The notes: generated by a model not told the origin, from the sequence alone. Numbered from the stretch's first letter, positions 17,990-27,670 are shown. The stretch is 64,000 bases of DNA from Algibacter pectinivorans (GCF_900112595.1 NZ_FOMI01000002.1:16690-80689), one strand, 5' to 3'. Made by a program: numbers and translations.

Positions 17990-19282
17990 ATGAAATATTT
18001 ACCTATAGATAAATCTCTTTTTATAACAAACAGAGCAAATTTTAAAGCTAAAATGAAACCTAATAGTTTGGCTGTTTTTAACTCCAATGATATTTATCCT
18101 ATAAGTGCAGATAGTACAATGCCTTTTCAGCAACACCGCGATATTTTTTACTTAAGTGGTGTAGACCAAGAAGAAAGCATTCTTGTACTTTTTCCTAATT
18201 GCCCAAAAGAAAAACATCGTGAAATTCTATTTTTAAAAGAAACCAACGCACATATTGCCGTGTGGGAAGGTGAAAAACTAACCAAGGAAAAAGCTTATGA
18301 AACAAGCGGTATAAAAACCGTTTATTGGTTGCAAGACATGGAAAAAATCATGTTTGAATTAATGACCCAATGCGACACTGTTTATATTAACACCAACGAG
18401 CATTACCGCGCTAATGTTGAAACCGAAACCCGTGAAGACCGATTTACAAAGTGGTTGAAAAATAAATATCCTGCACATGCGGTAGCCAAAAGCAATCCTA
18501 TTATGCAGCATTTACGCTCGGTTAAATCGCCTATAGAAATTGACTTAATACAAAATGCTTGTAATATTACCGAAAAAGGTTTTCGTAGAGTATTAGATTT
18601 TGTAAAACCAGGAGTTTGGGAATATGAAATTGAAGCAGAGTTTATGCATGAATTTTTACGAAATCGATCTAAAGGCTTTGCTTATACACCTATTATTGCC
18701 TCGGGCAACAATGCTAATGTTTTACACTATGTAGAAAACAACCAACAATGTAAAGCTGGCGATTTAATTTTATTTGATGTGGCTGCTGAATACGCTAACT
18801 ATTCTAGTGATATGACACGAACTATACCCGTTTCTGGTCGATATACCGATAGGCAAAAATCAGTCTACAATGCTGTACTTCATATTAAAAACGAAGCGAC
18901 TAAAATGCTAATACCTGGTACAGATTGGGCTACATACCATATTGAAGTTGGTAAACTAATGACTAGCGAATTACTAAGTTTAGGATTATTGGATAAGGCT
19001 GATGTGCAAAATGAAAATCCAGACTGGCCTGCATATAAAAAATACTTTATGCATGGCACGAGCCACCACATGGGGTTAGACACACACGATTACGGTATAC
19101 TAACCGAACCTATGGAAGCCAATATGGTTTTTACAGTAGAACCTGGAATTTATATACCAGATGAAGGATTTGGAATTCGATTAGAAGACGATGTGGTTAT
19201 CCAAAACACAGGTGAACCTATTAATTTAATGAAAAACATTCCTATAGAAATTGAAGAAATTGAATCTTTAATGAATTCTTAA
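17990..19282 (+). CDS. pepP: Xaa-Pro aminopeptidase (M24)
   Basis: A 430-residue cytoplasmic 'pita-bread' metallopeptidase that removes N-terminal residues preceding proline. The N-terminal domain (1-165) is the creatinase-like half. The C-terminal catalytic half shows the dinuclear metal ligands in order: LFDVAAEYANYSSDMTRT (two Asp), HGTSHHMGLDTHDYG (His), VEPGIYIPDEG (Glu) and GIRLEDDV (Glu). Length matches E. coli PepP (about 440). It ends in a bidirectional terminator shared with the converging aspartate kinase. Confidence 0.93.
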   Translation: MKYLPIDKSLFITNRANFKAKMKPNSLAVFNSNDIYPISADSTMPFQQHRDIFYLSGVDQEESILVLFPNCPKEKHREILFLKETNAHIAVWEGEKLTKEKAYETSGIKTVYWLQDMEKIMFELMTQCDTVYINTNEHYRANVETETREDRFTKWLKNKYPAHAVAKSNPIMQHLRSVKSPIEIDLIQNACNITEKGFRRVLDFVKPGVWEYEIEAEFMHEFLRNRSKGFAYTPIIASGNNANVLHYVENNQQCKAGDLILFDVAAEYANYSSDMTRTIPVSGRYTDRQKSVYNAVLHIKNEATKMLIPGTDWATYHIEVGKLMTSELLSLGLLDKADVQNENPDWPAYKKYFMHGTSHHMGLDTHDYGILTEPMEANMVFTVEPGIYIPDEGFGIRLEDDVVIQNTGEPINLMKNIPIEIEEIESLMNS

Positions 19283-19288
19283 AAATAA

Positions 19289-19317
19289 AAAAGGGTCGTT
19301 TTAAAAACGACCCTTTT
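19289..19317. terminator. Bidirectional terminator between pepP and the aspartate kinase gene
   Basis: Arms AAAAGGGTCGTTT (19289-19301) and AAACGACCCTTTT (19305-19317) with a three-base loop, A-run before and T-run after. It serves both converging genes. Confidence 0.85.
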
Positions 19318-19341
19318 ATCTACAACACTAAATATTTTATT

Positions 19342-20664
19342 TTACAGAGTGACTAATTCAAATAAATAATCGTTTAGCTTTTGTAGCGTATTTATCTTAT
19401 CATGAGAATCAATTAACAAAGAAATATTATTATTGCTCCCTCCATAAGAAATCATTCTAATTTTTACGTCTTGTAATATTTTAAACAACTTATAAGTATC
19501 TTTATGGTTTACAACAGAATTACCAACTAAACAAACTATACTTTGATTAGCATCCACTTCAATTGATGCAATTTTGTCTAGCTCTTTTAAAATTTTATCT
19601 AAATTTTTATCATCATCAATCGTTAATGAAACAGCAACCTCAGAAGTTGTAATCATATCAATAGATGTTTGGTACGTTTCAAAAATTTCAAAAACCTTTT
19701 TCAAAAAGCCATGAGCCTGTAACATTCTAGCCGATTTAATTTTAATAGCTGTAATATTATCCTTTGCAGCAATAGCTTTAATACCCTCTCCTGAAGTACT
19801 ATTAGAAATTAAGGTACCGTGCGCATCTGGTTTCATAGTGTTTTTTAACCTTACTGGAATGCTATCCTTTCTAACTGGTGTTACGGTTTGAGGATGCAAA
19901 ATTTTTGCTCCAAAATATGCTAACTCTGCAGCTTCCTCAAACGATAGGTTTGAAATAGCATTTGTATTATCCACGTATCTAGGGTCATTATTATGCATAC
20001 CATCAATATCTGTCCATATTTGAACTTCTTCAGCCTTAAAAGCCGCACCTATAATAGTGGCAGTATAATCACTTCCACCGCGCTGTAAGTTAGAAATTTC
20101 CCCAGCGCTATCTAAACAAATAAAGCCTTGAGTAATATATATTTGAGCATCTTCTGCTGCCTTAAAAACACGATCAAATTCTGCTTTTATATAGTCGGTA
20201 TCAGGTTCCTTAAAGTCATCAATACGCATAAAACTCAATGCAGGTAATAATGTAGAACTTACACCTTCTTGTTTTAAATAACTATTAAACATATAGGTAG
20301 AAAGCAATTCACCTTGTGCTAAAATTTTATTTTCTAAGGTTTCAGAAAACACCTCATTTGTGCTTTCAACCAAAAGCTCAAAAACGCTTGATACATAATT
20401 TTTAACATCGCTATTTAACGCAGCATCATTTAAAAGCTCGTCGATAGTAACAAAATACGTTTCAAGTAAACTATTTACTTTATCGATAGCTGCATTAGAC
20501 TCATTATTTTTAATATCGTTAGCTATAGCTACTAATTTATTTGTTGTTCCAGACATAGCCGAAAGAACAACTATCTTTTTACTCCCGTCGTTAATTATAC
20601 TTTTAACCTCGCTCATGTTTTTTACTGAGCCTACCGAAGTTCCACCAAATTTTAATACTTTCAT
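19342..20664 (-). CDS. lysC: Aspartate kinase
   Basis: A 440-residue monofunctional aspartokinase, catalysing the first step from aspartate to Lys/Thr/Met. The kinase domain begins MKVLKFGGTSVGS and contains QGFICLDSAGEISNLQRGGSDYTAT and ILHPQTVTPVRKDSIPVRLKN. Two ACT repeats follow (AIKIKSARMLQAHGFLKKVF and SIVCLVGNSV...ILQDVKIRMISYGGSNNNISLLI), giving end-product feedback. No homoserine dehydrogenase domain is fused. A divergently transcribed ACT-like gene lies 220 bp upstream. Whether it is the Lys- or Thr-sensitive form cannot be told. Confidence 0.93.
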   Translation of the reverse strand: MKVLKFGGTSVGSVKNMSEVKSIINDGSKKIVVLSAMSGTTNKLVAIANDIKNNESNAAIDKVNSLLETYFVTIDELLNDAALNSDVKNYVSSVFELLVESTNEVFSETLENKILAQGELLSTYMFNSYLKQEGVSSTLLPALSFMRIDDFKEPDTDYIKAEFDRVFKAAEDAQIYITQGFICLDSAGEISNLQRGGSDYTATIIGAAFKAEEVQIWTDIDGMHNNDPRYVDNTNAISNLSFEEAAELAYFGAKILHPQTVTPVRKDSIPVRLKNTMKPDAHGTLISNSTSGEGIKAIAAKDNITAIKIKSARMLQAHGFLKKVFEIFETYQTSIDMITTSEVAVSLTIDDDKNLDKILKELDKIASIEVDANQSIVCLVGNSVVNHKDTYKLFKILQDVKIRMISYGGSNNNISLLIDSHDKINTLQKLNDYLFELVTL

Positions 20665-20884
20665 CTGTTTATTCTATGTTTACAAAGCTTTCAGATGTAA
20701 CCTTAAATGAGAAAAATAATCAAGCCGTTTTGCTTTTAGAAATTATTTTTAACCCTACCGGTTTCATTTTCAATAAATTGAGTTACAAAAATATAACTCA
20801 TTTATTAAATAAAGCATTTTAAATAAAAAAAAAGTTATTTTTACACAAATTGTTAAATAATTAACATTAAAAACGTTTAATAAC

Positions 20885-21541
20885 ATGAAAACGGTATCAA
20901 ATTGTGTTGAGGACATTTTAATAACACAGCCTTATTTAGAAGAAGCACTCTCTAGAAACATAATAAACTTTAGTGCGCTTGCCATTGAACTTGTAGAACC
21001 CATAAGTAAAATGTTAAAAAAGGATGTAAAATCTGGAGCTATTATGATGGCTTTAAGGCGCTACAACCCACCTGTAACTTTAGGTAATTCCATTAAAATG
21101 AAAAGAGTAATACAAAACCTAGGTGATATTACAGTACGTTCTAACCTTACCGATTTTACAGTAAAAAACTCAACCACATTAATAGATAATCACGCCAAAA
21201 TTCTAGAACGTATTAATACAGAAGAAAAACTTTTTTATGCTTTTACAAGAGGTATACATGAGAGTAATATTGTAGTTTCTAGCAGCTTAAACAACTTTGT
21301 TAATCATCATTTAGCTGGCGAAACTTTTATTGCGGTACAAGAAAACCTATCGGCCATTAGTATTAATTTACCTCAAGACAACTCTAAAATAGCAGGTTTA
21401 TATTATCATTTTTTTAAACGATTAGCCTGGGAAGGTATAGTCCTCTACGAAGTTTTATCAACTACAAACGAGTTTACTATTTTAGTTGAAGACGAATTTG
21501 TAGACAAAGCATTTACAGCAATTAAAAGAGTAAAATCTTAG
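20885..21541 (+). CDS. Uncharacterised protein with ACT-like C-terminus, divergent to aspartate kinase
   Basis: A 218-residue cytoplasmic protein of no family I can name with certainty. The first 65 residues look helical (VEDILITQPYLEEALSRNII, ISKMLKKDVKSGAIMMALRR) and could bind DNA or oligomerise. The last 70 (LPQDNSKIAGLYYHFFKRLA to EFTILVEDEFVDKAFTAIKR) resemble the second ACT repeat of aspartokinases, with a 'V-L-S-T-T-N-E-F-T-I-L-V' strand. It is divergent from the aspartate kinase gene, so it may sense an aspartate-family amino acid and control that gene. This role is inference. Confidence 0.65.
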   Translation: MKTVSNCVEDILITQPYLEEALSRNIINFSALAIELVEPISKMLKKDVKSGAIMMALRRYNPPVTLGNSIKMKRVIQNLGDITVRSNLTDFTVKNSTTLIDNHAKILERINTEEKLFYAFTRGIHESNIVVSSSLNNFVNHHLAGETFIAVQENLSAISINLPQDNSKIAGLYYHFFKRLAWEGIVLYEVLSTTNEFTILVEDEFVDKAFTAIKRVKS

Positions 21542-21586
21542 CTTATTTATACTGTTGATTTTATCTTTGCATTAGATAAAGACCGC

Positions 21587-22363
21587 ATGTATTTAGAACA
21601 TAAAGGCATTAGAATATTTTACACAGATCATGGTCAAGGTAACACCGTAGTTTTACTTCACGGATTTTTAGAAAACGCCTCGATGTGGGAGCCATTTACA
21701 CCTACAATTTCGCAAAACAATAGAGTTATTACTATAGATTTATTGGGCCACGGAAAAACCGGATGCTTAGGTTATGTGCACACCATGGAACTCATGGCCG
21801 AAGCCGTACAAGCAGTTGTAACACATTTAAAGGTATCACGATTTTATATTGTAGGACATTCAATGGGTGGATATGTATCACTCGCTTTTGCGGAAAAAAA
21901 TCCAGCCGCATTAAAAGGTTTGTGTCTAATGAATTCGACACCAAACGAAGACACACCCGAAAAGAAAAACAATAGAGATCGAGCCATAAAAACCGTTAAG
22001 CAAAACCATAACACTTTTATACAATTAGCAATAGGCAACTTATTTAGCCCTAAAAACAGAATTACATTTGCCGATAATATTAAAACTTTAATTCTAGAGG
22101 CACAACAAACACCAATTCAAGGTATTGTTGCTGCATTAGAAGGTATGAAAATACGAAAAGACCGCACCTCTGTTTTCCACTCGGCACCATATAAGACTAT
22201 GCTTATAATTAGCAAAAAAGACCCCATTTTAAATTACGAAATGCTTCTTAATCAAACCAAAAACACTAAAGTGAGCATTGTAGAATTTAACGACGGACAC
22301 ATGAGTCATATTGAAAATAAAGAAGATTTTTCACACGAATTAATGCATTTCATCGAATTTTAA
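21587..22363 (+). CDS. Alpha/beta hydrolase
   Basis: A 258-residue cytoplasmic hydrolase of the alpha/beta fold. The oxyanion strand is VVLLHGFLENASMWEP, the nucleophile elbow is GHSMGG (Ser near residue 91), and the catalytic His is in DGHMSHIEN near the C-terminus. An acid is likely in the IISKKDPILNYE segment. The specific ester or lactone substrate cannot be inferred. TATCTTTG at 21562-21569 could be a -7 element, with no good -33 partner. It lies 45 bp after the ACT-like gene. Confidence 0.88.
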   Translation: MYLEHKGIRIFYTDHGQGNTVVLLHGFLENASMWEPFTPTISQNNRVITIDLLGHGKTGCLGYVHTMELMAEAVQAVVTHLKVSRFYIVGHSMGGYVSLAFAEKNPAALKGLCLMNSTPNEDTPEKKNNRDRAIKTVKQNHNTFIQLAIGNLFSPKNRITFADNIKTLILEAQQTPIQGIVAALEGMKIRKDRTSVFHSAPYKTMLIISKKDPILNYEMLLNQTKNTKVSIVEFNDGHMSHIENKEDFSHELMHFIEF

Positions 22364-22425
22364 ATACTTTTTATCGACCAATTGAATGATTTGTATTAAA
22401 TTTAGACAACCCAAATTAACAAATC

Positions 22426-22680
22426 ATGAAAAAACCTAACCAATTACCTAAAATGTACTGCAACCTTTTTGGCCATGATTATCAAGTTACTAAGCGAGTA
22501 ACTTACCATGTAAAGGAGTACACTTGTAGACATTGCAAAACACAACTTACCACAAATAGCAATGGCAGTTTAACCAAGCTTACACCTAAATTTAAGGAAA
22601 TTAACGCTATTCTTGAAAGAATTCACAACTCTAGAACGCAACGTTTAAAGAATAAAAATCTCTCTTCGTCGATTTATTAA
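22426..22680 (+). CDS. Small CHCC zinc-binding protein, DUF1660-like (tandem copy 1)
   Basis: An 84-residue protein with C-x4-H (CNLFGH) followed by C-x2-C (CRHC). That C/H/C/C set would bind one zinc, as in small DUF1660-type proteins. It then has a polar helix (LTPKFKEINAILERIHNSRTQRL). It is clearly homologous to the next gene at DNA level too (the ACTTACCATGTAAA block is shared), so the pair arose by tandem duplication. Function unknown; family assignment is by the Cys/His layout. Confidence 0.75.
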   Translation: MKKPNQLPKMYCNLFGHDYQVTKRVTYHVKEYTCRHCKTQLTTNSNGSLTKLTPKFKEINAILERIHNSRTQRLKNKNLSSSIY

Positions 22681-22754
22681 ATACTAATTATTTTAATATA
22701 CTGATTTTTAATACTTTTAAAACGGTCCTTAAAATTAATTAATATGAAAATAAA

Positions 22755-23015
22755 ATGAAGAGCATCCAATGCAAGGTGTTTGGGCATGACTTTAAAATAT
22801 CTAGACACGTTACTTACCATGTAAAAGAATACGCTTGTAAAAATTGTAAAACAGAACTTACCACAAGCGGAAACGGCGAATTAGTAGAATTAACTCCTAA
22901 ATTTAGAGAAATAAACGACGTTTTAGAGCGCATACATCACAAACGCATTCTAAGAAAAAACGCCCCTCTAAACCAAGAACTGGATAAAACCCAAGCAAAA
23001 CTGCGTATTGCTTAA
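22755..23015 (+). CDS. Small CHCC zinc-binding protein, DUF1660-like (tandem copy 2)
   Basis: An 86-residue paralogue of the preceding gene. CKVFGH gives C-x4-H and CKNC gives C-x2-C, in a shared frame HVTYHVKEYACKNCKTELTT. The C-terminal helix is longer and basic. The two copies sit 74 bp apart on the same strand, and a third, shorter relative lies at 28833. Its TAA overlaps the stop of the converging thiL by 4 bases (TTAA). Confidence 0.75.
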   Translation: MKSIQCKVFGHDFKISRHVTYHVKEYACKNCKTELTTSGNGELVELTPKFREINDVLERIHHKRILRKNAPLNQELDKTQAKLRIA

Positions 23016-24058
23016 TCGTTAAAACCCTTCCAACCTTGTGCTTTTATAGGAATTCTTGTGTCCGCTCGCGTTACAAGATGTAAACCTTCGCGCGCTTCTT
23101 TTACAAAGCCAATAACCGTTAAGTTAGGATTAGCCTTAATTTTCGGGAAATCGTCTTGCGAAATAGTAAAAAGCAACTCATAATCCTCACCTCCATTTAA
23201 AGCAACCGTTGTGCTATCTATATTAAATTCTTCGCAAGTTGAAATAACTTGAGGATCTAATGGAATTTTTTCTTCATATAAATCGCATCCAACTTCGCTT
23301 TGTTTACAAATATGAATAATTTCAGAAGACAAACCATCACTAACATCAATCATAGATGTGGGCTTTACATCCAAATCCCTTAGTAATTTAATAATATCTT
23401 GTCTTGCTTCTGGCTTTAGCTGTCTTTCAACAATGTACGAGTACATTTCTAAATCTGGCTGGCTATTAGGATTCACTTTAAAAACTTCCTTTTCGCGCTC
23501 TAACACTTGAAGCCCCATATAAGCAGCTCCAAAATCTCCCGACACAACAATTAAGTCGTTTGGCTTTGCACCGCTTCTATAAACTTCCCGATCGTTTTCC
23601 ACAGTACCAATAGCGGTAACCGAAATTAACAAGCCTTTATTAGACGAGGTCGTATCTCCACCAATTAAATCTACATTATATAAAGCCGATGCCGCCTCTA
23701 TTCCGGCGTACAAATCTTCTAAGGCTTCCAAGGGAAACCTATTAGAAACCGCAATAGATACGGTAACTTGAGTAGCCGTAGCATTCATTGCATAAACATC
23801 AGACAAATTTACCATTACCGCCTTGTATCCCAAGTGTTTTAAAGGCACGTAGCTTAAATCGAAATGCACGCCTTCAACCAATAAATCTGTGGTAACAACT
23901 ACTTTTTTATCGTCAAATTTTAGCACCGCAGCATCATCCCCAATACCCTTAACAGTAGAGGTTTGCTTAATTTCAAAATGTTTAGTTAAGTGGTCTATTA
24001 ATCCAAATTCACCAAGATCACTTAACTGCGTTCGTTGCTGGTTTTTATCTTCTATCAT
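23012..24058 (-). CDS. thiL: Thiamine-monophosphate kinase
   Basis: A 348-residue ATP-dependent kinase making thiamine diphosphate, the active cofactor, from thiamine monophosphate. Family motifs in order: GIGDDAAVLKFD, TTDLLVEGVHFDLSYVPLKH, LGYKAVMVNLSDVYAMNA, LIGGDTTSSNKG, and SMIDVSDGLSSEI (metal and phosphate ligands). Length is normal for ThiL. The start ATG at 24058 gives MIEDKNQQRT before the family core. The gene stands alone on the minus strand, and its stop overlaps that of the small zinc-binding gene. Confidence 0.94.
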   Translation of the reverse strand: MIEDKNQQRTQLSDLGEFGLIDHLTKHFEIKQTSTVKGIGDDAAVLKFDDKKVVVTTDLLVEGVHFDLSYVPLKHLGYKAVMVNLSDVYAMNATATQVTVSIAVSNRFPLEALEDLYAGIEAASALYNVDLIGGDTTSSNKGLLISVTAIGTVENDREVYRSGAKPNDLIVVSGDFGAAYMGLQVLEREKEVFKVNPNSQPDLEMYSYIVERQLKPEARQDIIKLLRDLDVKPTSMIDVSDGLSSEIIHICKQSEVGCDLYEEKIPLDPQVISTCEEFNIDSTTVALNGGEDYELLFTISQDDFPKIKANPNLTVIGFVKEAREGLHLVTRADTRIPIKAQGWKGFND

Positions 24059-24130
24059 AATGCAAAAATAAGAAGCTATATTTGTTTTTACTATCTTTAA
24101 TAATTATTTAGCATTTTAATACAATTATAA

Positions 24131-25516
24131 ATGACTTTTTCACGCCCATTTTCCTACCTAATACTTGCATGCGTTATAGTTTTTAATATACAATCTTGTA
24201 ATGATGAGCCCTACGAAATAATTCCTGTAGTAGATAGCGATAGCGATGGCATTTTAGATGATTTTGATAATTGCCCATTTATAAGCAACCCAAACCAATT
24301 AGATGATGATAAAGATGGTATTGGAAATCTTTGCGATGATGATTTTATTAATACTGAAAATACACCACTAGCTATTTGCAAAAACGGTTTTGCCGATATT
24401 TACCCCTGTAACGATTACGATTTAATGGCAAACATACCATTAACCATTTTTGGTGCTACAGCAGGCAATGATTGTTGGGGTTGGACAGACACCACAACCG
24501 GAAAAGAATATGCGTTAATGGCAACATCGCACAACACGGCATTTATTGATATTACCGAACCTACCGCGCCCATTTACTTAGGAAATCTTCCAACAGCGAC
24601 CTCTAGTAGCCCTTGGCGAGACGTTAAAGTGTATAAAGACCACGCATTTGTAGTTGCCGATTGCAGCCTAGGAAACGACCCTAATTGTAACGACAACCAT
24701 GGTATGCAGGTATTTGATTTAACACGATTGCGTAACGTACCTAACCCTCCAGAAACTTTTACGGCAGATACACATTTTACCGAGTTTGGCAAAGCGCATA
24801 ACATTGTAATTAACGAAGATTCTGGCTATGCTTATATTGTTGGCGCCAACCGAAGCTCAACATACCTTGGAGGCCCGATTTTTATAAACATTCAAGACCC
24901 TAAAAATCCAGTTGCCGAAGGTGGATTTAGCGAAGGCGGCTACTCCCATGATGCCCAAGTTGTCACATATAATGGACCAGATAGTGATTATAGCGGTAAA
25001 GAAATTTTAATTGGCAGTAATGAAAACGAGGTGGTTATTGCAGATGTTACAGATAAAGCAAATCCAACCATTATTTCAACTATAAGTTATGCTAACGTGT
25101 GGTACGCACACCAAGGTTGGTTTACTCAAGACATGAAATATTTTATTTTAGGCGACGAGTTAGACGAAGCTAGAGCCGGAAACAACACAAGAACCGTTGT
25201 TTTCGATTTTACAGATTTAGATAATCCTGCATTTCATTTTGATTATTATGGCGAAAGCGCTGCAATAGATCATAATGGTTATGTAAAAAATGACACCTAT
25301 TATTTTGCCAGCTACCGTGCCGGAGTGCGAATGCTAAACATTTCTAACATAGGAAATAGCAGTTTTACAGAAGTTGGATATTTTGACACCTACCCAACTA
25401 ACAACGGTACCGAGTTTAATGGCGCATGGAGTATTTATCCATATTTTTCTAGCGGAAACATAATAGTAAGCGATTTAGATAGAGGCTTATTTATTATAAG
25501 AAAAAGTGGTTCATAG
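24131..25516 (+). CDS. Choice-of-anchor B family lipoprotein with thrombospondin-3 repeats
   Basis: A 461-residue lipoprotein (lipobox in FNIQSC). Residues about 34-72 are calcium-binding TSP3-type repeats (DSDGILDDFDNCP, then DDDKDGIGNLCDDD). The remainder fits the choice-of-anchor B domain: about seven strand sets of the LVIVD kind (AFIDITEPTAPIYLGNL, MQVFDLTRLRN, IFINIQDPKNPVAEGG, VVIADVTDKANPTIIS, VVFDFTDLDNPAFHF, RMLNISNIG, GLFIIRKSG), which suggests a seven-bladed propeller. It is the first gene of a four-lipoprotein operon ending in the MbnP/MbnH pair. TATATTTG at 24077-24084 may be its -7 element. Confidence 0.82.
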   Translation: MTFSRPFSYLILACVIVFNIQSCNDEPYEIIPVVDSDSDGILDDFDNCPFISNPNQLDDDKDGIGNLCDDDFINTENTPLAICKNGFADIYPCNDYDLMANIPLTIFGATAGNDCWGWTDTTTGKEYALMATSHNTAFIDITEPTAPIYLGNLPTATSSSPWRDVKVYKDHAFVVADCSLGNDPNCNDNHGMQVFDLTRLRNVPNPPETFTADTHFTEFGKAHNIVINEDSGYAYIVGANRSSTYLGGPIFINIQDPKNPVAEGGFSEGGYSHDAQVVTYNGPDSDYSGKEILIGSNENEVVIADVTDKANPTIISTISYANVWYAHQGWFTQDMKYFILGDELDEARAGNNTRTVVFDFTDLDNPAFHFDYYGESAAIDHNGYVKNDTYYFASYRAGVRMLNISNIGNSSFTEVGYFDTYPTNNGTEFNGAWSIYPYFSSGNIIVSDLDRGLFIIRKSGS

Positions 25517-25526
25517 AGGTCTTAAT

Positions 25527-26891
25527 ATGTCTATTTTCATAAAGTCATACCAAAATTTAATAGGCGTTCTCGCCATAGCCTTGTTATGCTTTAATTGTTC
25601 TAAAACAGAAGAATCTTCAAAAACTATAACCGAATCTGTTACCATTAATTTTGTAAAATCCCTAGGCGGATCCAAAAACGAAAGCGCTCAAGCTATTACC
25701 AAAACTTTAGATGGTGGTTATGCTATATTAGGATACACACAAAGTTTAGATGGCGATATTACCAATAAAACCAACGAGTCTTTTGATTACTGGATCCTAA
25801 AATACGACCAAAACAGTAACCTAGAGTGGCAAAAAACTTATGGCGGAACTGATGATGACAGAGGTAACGACATAATTCAAACCTCAGATGGCGGGTATGC
25901 CATAATTGGATTTAGCAAAAGTAACGATGGCGATATTACAAGTAACCAAGGTGCTCAGGACTTTTGGGTATTAAAACTAACAGCTTCTGGTACTATTTTA
26001 TGGCAAAAAAATTATGGTTTTTTAGGGGCCGATATAGGCAACACCATAATCCAAACCAACGATGGCGGCTTCTTACTAACGGGAGTTTTAGATGTTTCGG
26101 CGTCTAACGGACAGGGAAATAGCAAAAACGCGAATGCAAAACATTCAAAAACAGCACATGCTGGAGGCGATTACTGGGCCATTAAAATAAATGCTTTAGG
26201 AGCTATCCAATGGCGCAACTATTACGGAGGCTCTTTTACCGATACACCATATGATGCCATTCAAACCGAAGATAATGGGTTTTTACTTGTAGGCTCGTCC
26301 GATAGCAGCGATGTGGATATTAAGGGTAATTTAGGTACCTACGATTTTTGGGTGGTAAAACTATCTGAAACCGGAGCTCTTGTTTGGGAGAAATCGTTTG
26401 GTGGCTCGCAAACCGATGAAGCTAGAAGCATTGCTAAATCTAGCGATGGCAACTATATTATTGTTGGTAATACTAGAAGTAGTGATAACGACGTTTCTAT
26501 TAACAATGGTGCTGCAGATTTATGGGCTATTAAAATAACACCTACAGGAAACCTTATTTGGGAGAAATCTTTTGGTGGCTCTAGTTTTGATGTCGCACTT
26601 TCTATTTCTAAAACAGTAGATAACCACTTTATAATAGCGGGAAACTCCCGAAGTTTAGATAGCAATTTAACCAAAAATTACGGACAAAATGACGCATGGA
26701 TTTTAAAAATAGATACTAACGGAAATCTTTTATGGCAAAACACCATAGGAGGATCAGAAATTGACTTTGCCTACGACGCTGTCGAGCTAAACAACAAAAG
26801 CATCATAGTTGTTGGAGACACTAGTAGTGCTAATTTTGATCTTTCAGCTAACAATGGATTTTCAGATTTACTCATATTCAAATTAAATTAA
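25527..26891 (+). CDS. Lipoprotein of seven beta-propeller-like repeats
   Basis: A 454-residue lipoprotein (signal ending ALLCFNC). From about residue 37 to the end it holds seven repeats of about 60 residues with the pattern (A/I)I-x-T-x-DGGY-x-I-x-G-(Y/F)-S-x-S-x-DGD(I/V), then W-V-x-K-L-x-x-x-G-x-L-x-W-x-K-x-(F/Y)-GG. Examples are TSDGGYAIIGFSKSNDGDI and SSDGNYIIVGNTRSSDNDV. Seven copies fit a seven-bladed propeller; the fold is inferred. The ATG at 25527 is preferred over a GTG seven codons upstream, because it starts a clean signal and leaves a 10-bp gap to the previous gene. No enzymatic residues recognised. Confidence 0.78.
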   Translation: MSIFIKSYQNLIGVLAIALLCFNCSKTEESSKTITESVTINFVKSLGGSKNESAQAITKTLDGGYAILGYTQSLDGDITNKTNESFDYWILKYDQNSNLEWQKTYGGTDDDRGNDIIQTSDGGYAIIGFSKSNDGDITSNQGAQDFWVLKLTASGTILWQKNYGFLGADIGNTIIQTNDGGFLLTGVLDVSASNGQGNSKNANAKHSKTAHAGGDYWAIKINALGAIQWRNYYGGSFTDTPYDAIQTEDNGFLLVGSSDSSDVDIKGNLGTYDFWVVKLSETGALVWEKSFGGSQTDEARSIAKSSDGNYIIVGNTRSSDNDVSINNGAADLWAIKITPTGNLIWEKSFGGSSFDVALSISKTVDNHFIIAGNSRSLDSNLTKNYGQNDAWILKIDTNGNLLWQNTIGGSEIDFAYDAVELNNKSIIVVGDTSSANFDLSANNGFSDLLIFKLN

Positions 26892-26900
26892 ATACATAAA

Positions 26901-27665
26901 ATGAAAAGAATCTCCCTTTTACTTCTTATTTTATTAACGCTATCCTTGGCATGTAGCAATAATGATAAAGTAGATTTAACCAATGTTACGTTCAATTTTA
27001 ATCATAATTGGGATGGCACTAAGGTTACAAACGCCGATTTCAATACTTTAAAATTCACTAATGCGTACGGCAATCAAATGAGCATAGAACGTTTACGCTA
27101 CCTTATTTCAAGAATAGTATTTCAAAAAAGTAATGGTAAAACTATTGTTTTAGAAGGCTACAACCTAGTTGATGTTACAAATAATGAAACCCTATCTTTT
27201 ATGCCTTCAACCTTTGTTACAACAGGCGAATACAGCAATATTTCATTTACTTTTGGGTTTAATAATGAAGCCAATACAAACAACTATGCCGACTTAAATA
27301 CAGCATCATGGAATGTACCAGACATGCTTGGTGGCGGTTACCATTATATGCAACTGGATGGTAAATTTTTAAACGATGCCAATGAAGAACAAGGCTATAA
27401 CTACCATGCTATTCGGGCAGTTGATACCCCAGGAGAAACCCCAAGTTTCCCTCAAGACACATTTATAGTTGTTAACCTTGGTCCAACCACAATAACCGAT
27501 AATGCCACTTTTAATATTGAAATGAATATTGCCGAGTGGTTTAAAACACCAAACACTTGGAATTTAAATGAATTAAACCAAACACTTATGCCAAATTCGG
27601 CAGCACAAATAATGATGTATGAAAACGGACAAAATGTATTTAGTTTAGAATCTGTAAATCAATAA
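26901..27665 (+). CDS. MbnP-family copper-binding lipoprotein
   Basis: A 254-residue lipoprotein (signal ending LSLAC). The body matches the MbnP family: VTFNFNHNWDGTKV, SIERLRYLISRIVFQ, VDVTNNETLSF, and a beta-rich end with ATFNIEMNIAEWFKTP. In studied members MbnP binds copper through a tryptophan oxidised to kynurenine by the di-heme partner MbnH. Candidate Trp residues are those in HNWDG, ASWNVPD, AEWFK and NTWNL. The next gene, 5 bp downstream, is exactly that partner. The copper role is family knowledge and is unproven here. Confidence 0.8.
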   Translation: MKRISLLLLILLTLSLACSNNDKVDLTNVTFNFNHNWDGTKVTNADFNTLKFTNAYGNQMSIERLRYLISRIVFQKSNGKTIVLEGYNLVDVTNNETLSFMPSTFVTTGEYSNISFTFGFNNEANTNNYADLNTASWNVPDMLGGGYHYMQLDGKFLNDANEEQGYNYHAIRAVDTPGETPSFPQDTFIVVNLGPTTITDNATFNIEMNIAEWFKTPNTWNLNELNQTLMPNSAAQIMMYENGQNVFSLESVNQ

Positions 27666-27670
27666 CTTAA

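Noticed and set aside
20665-20884. Attenuator or riboswitch upstream of the aspartate kinase gene
   Set aside because: No leader peptide, terminator stem or lysine-riboswitch-like pairing could be identified.
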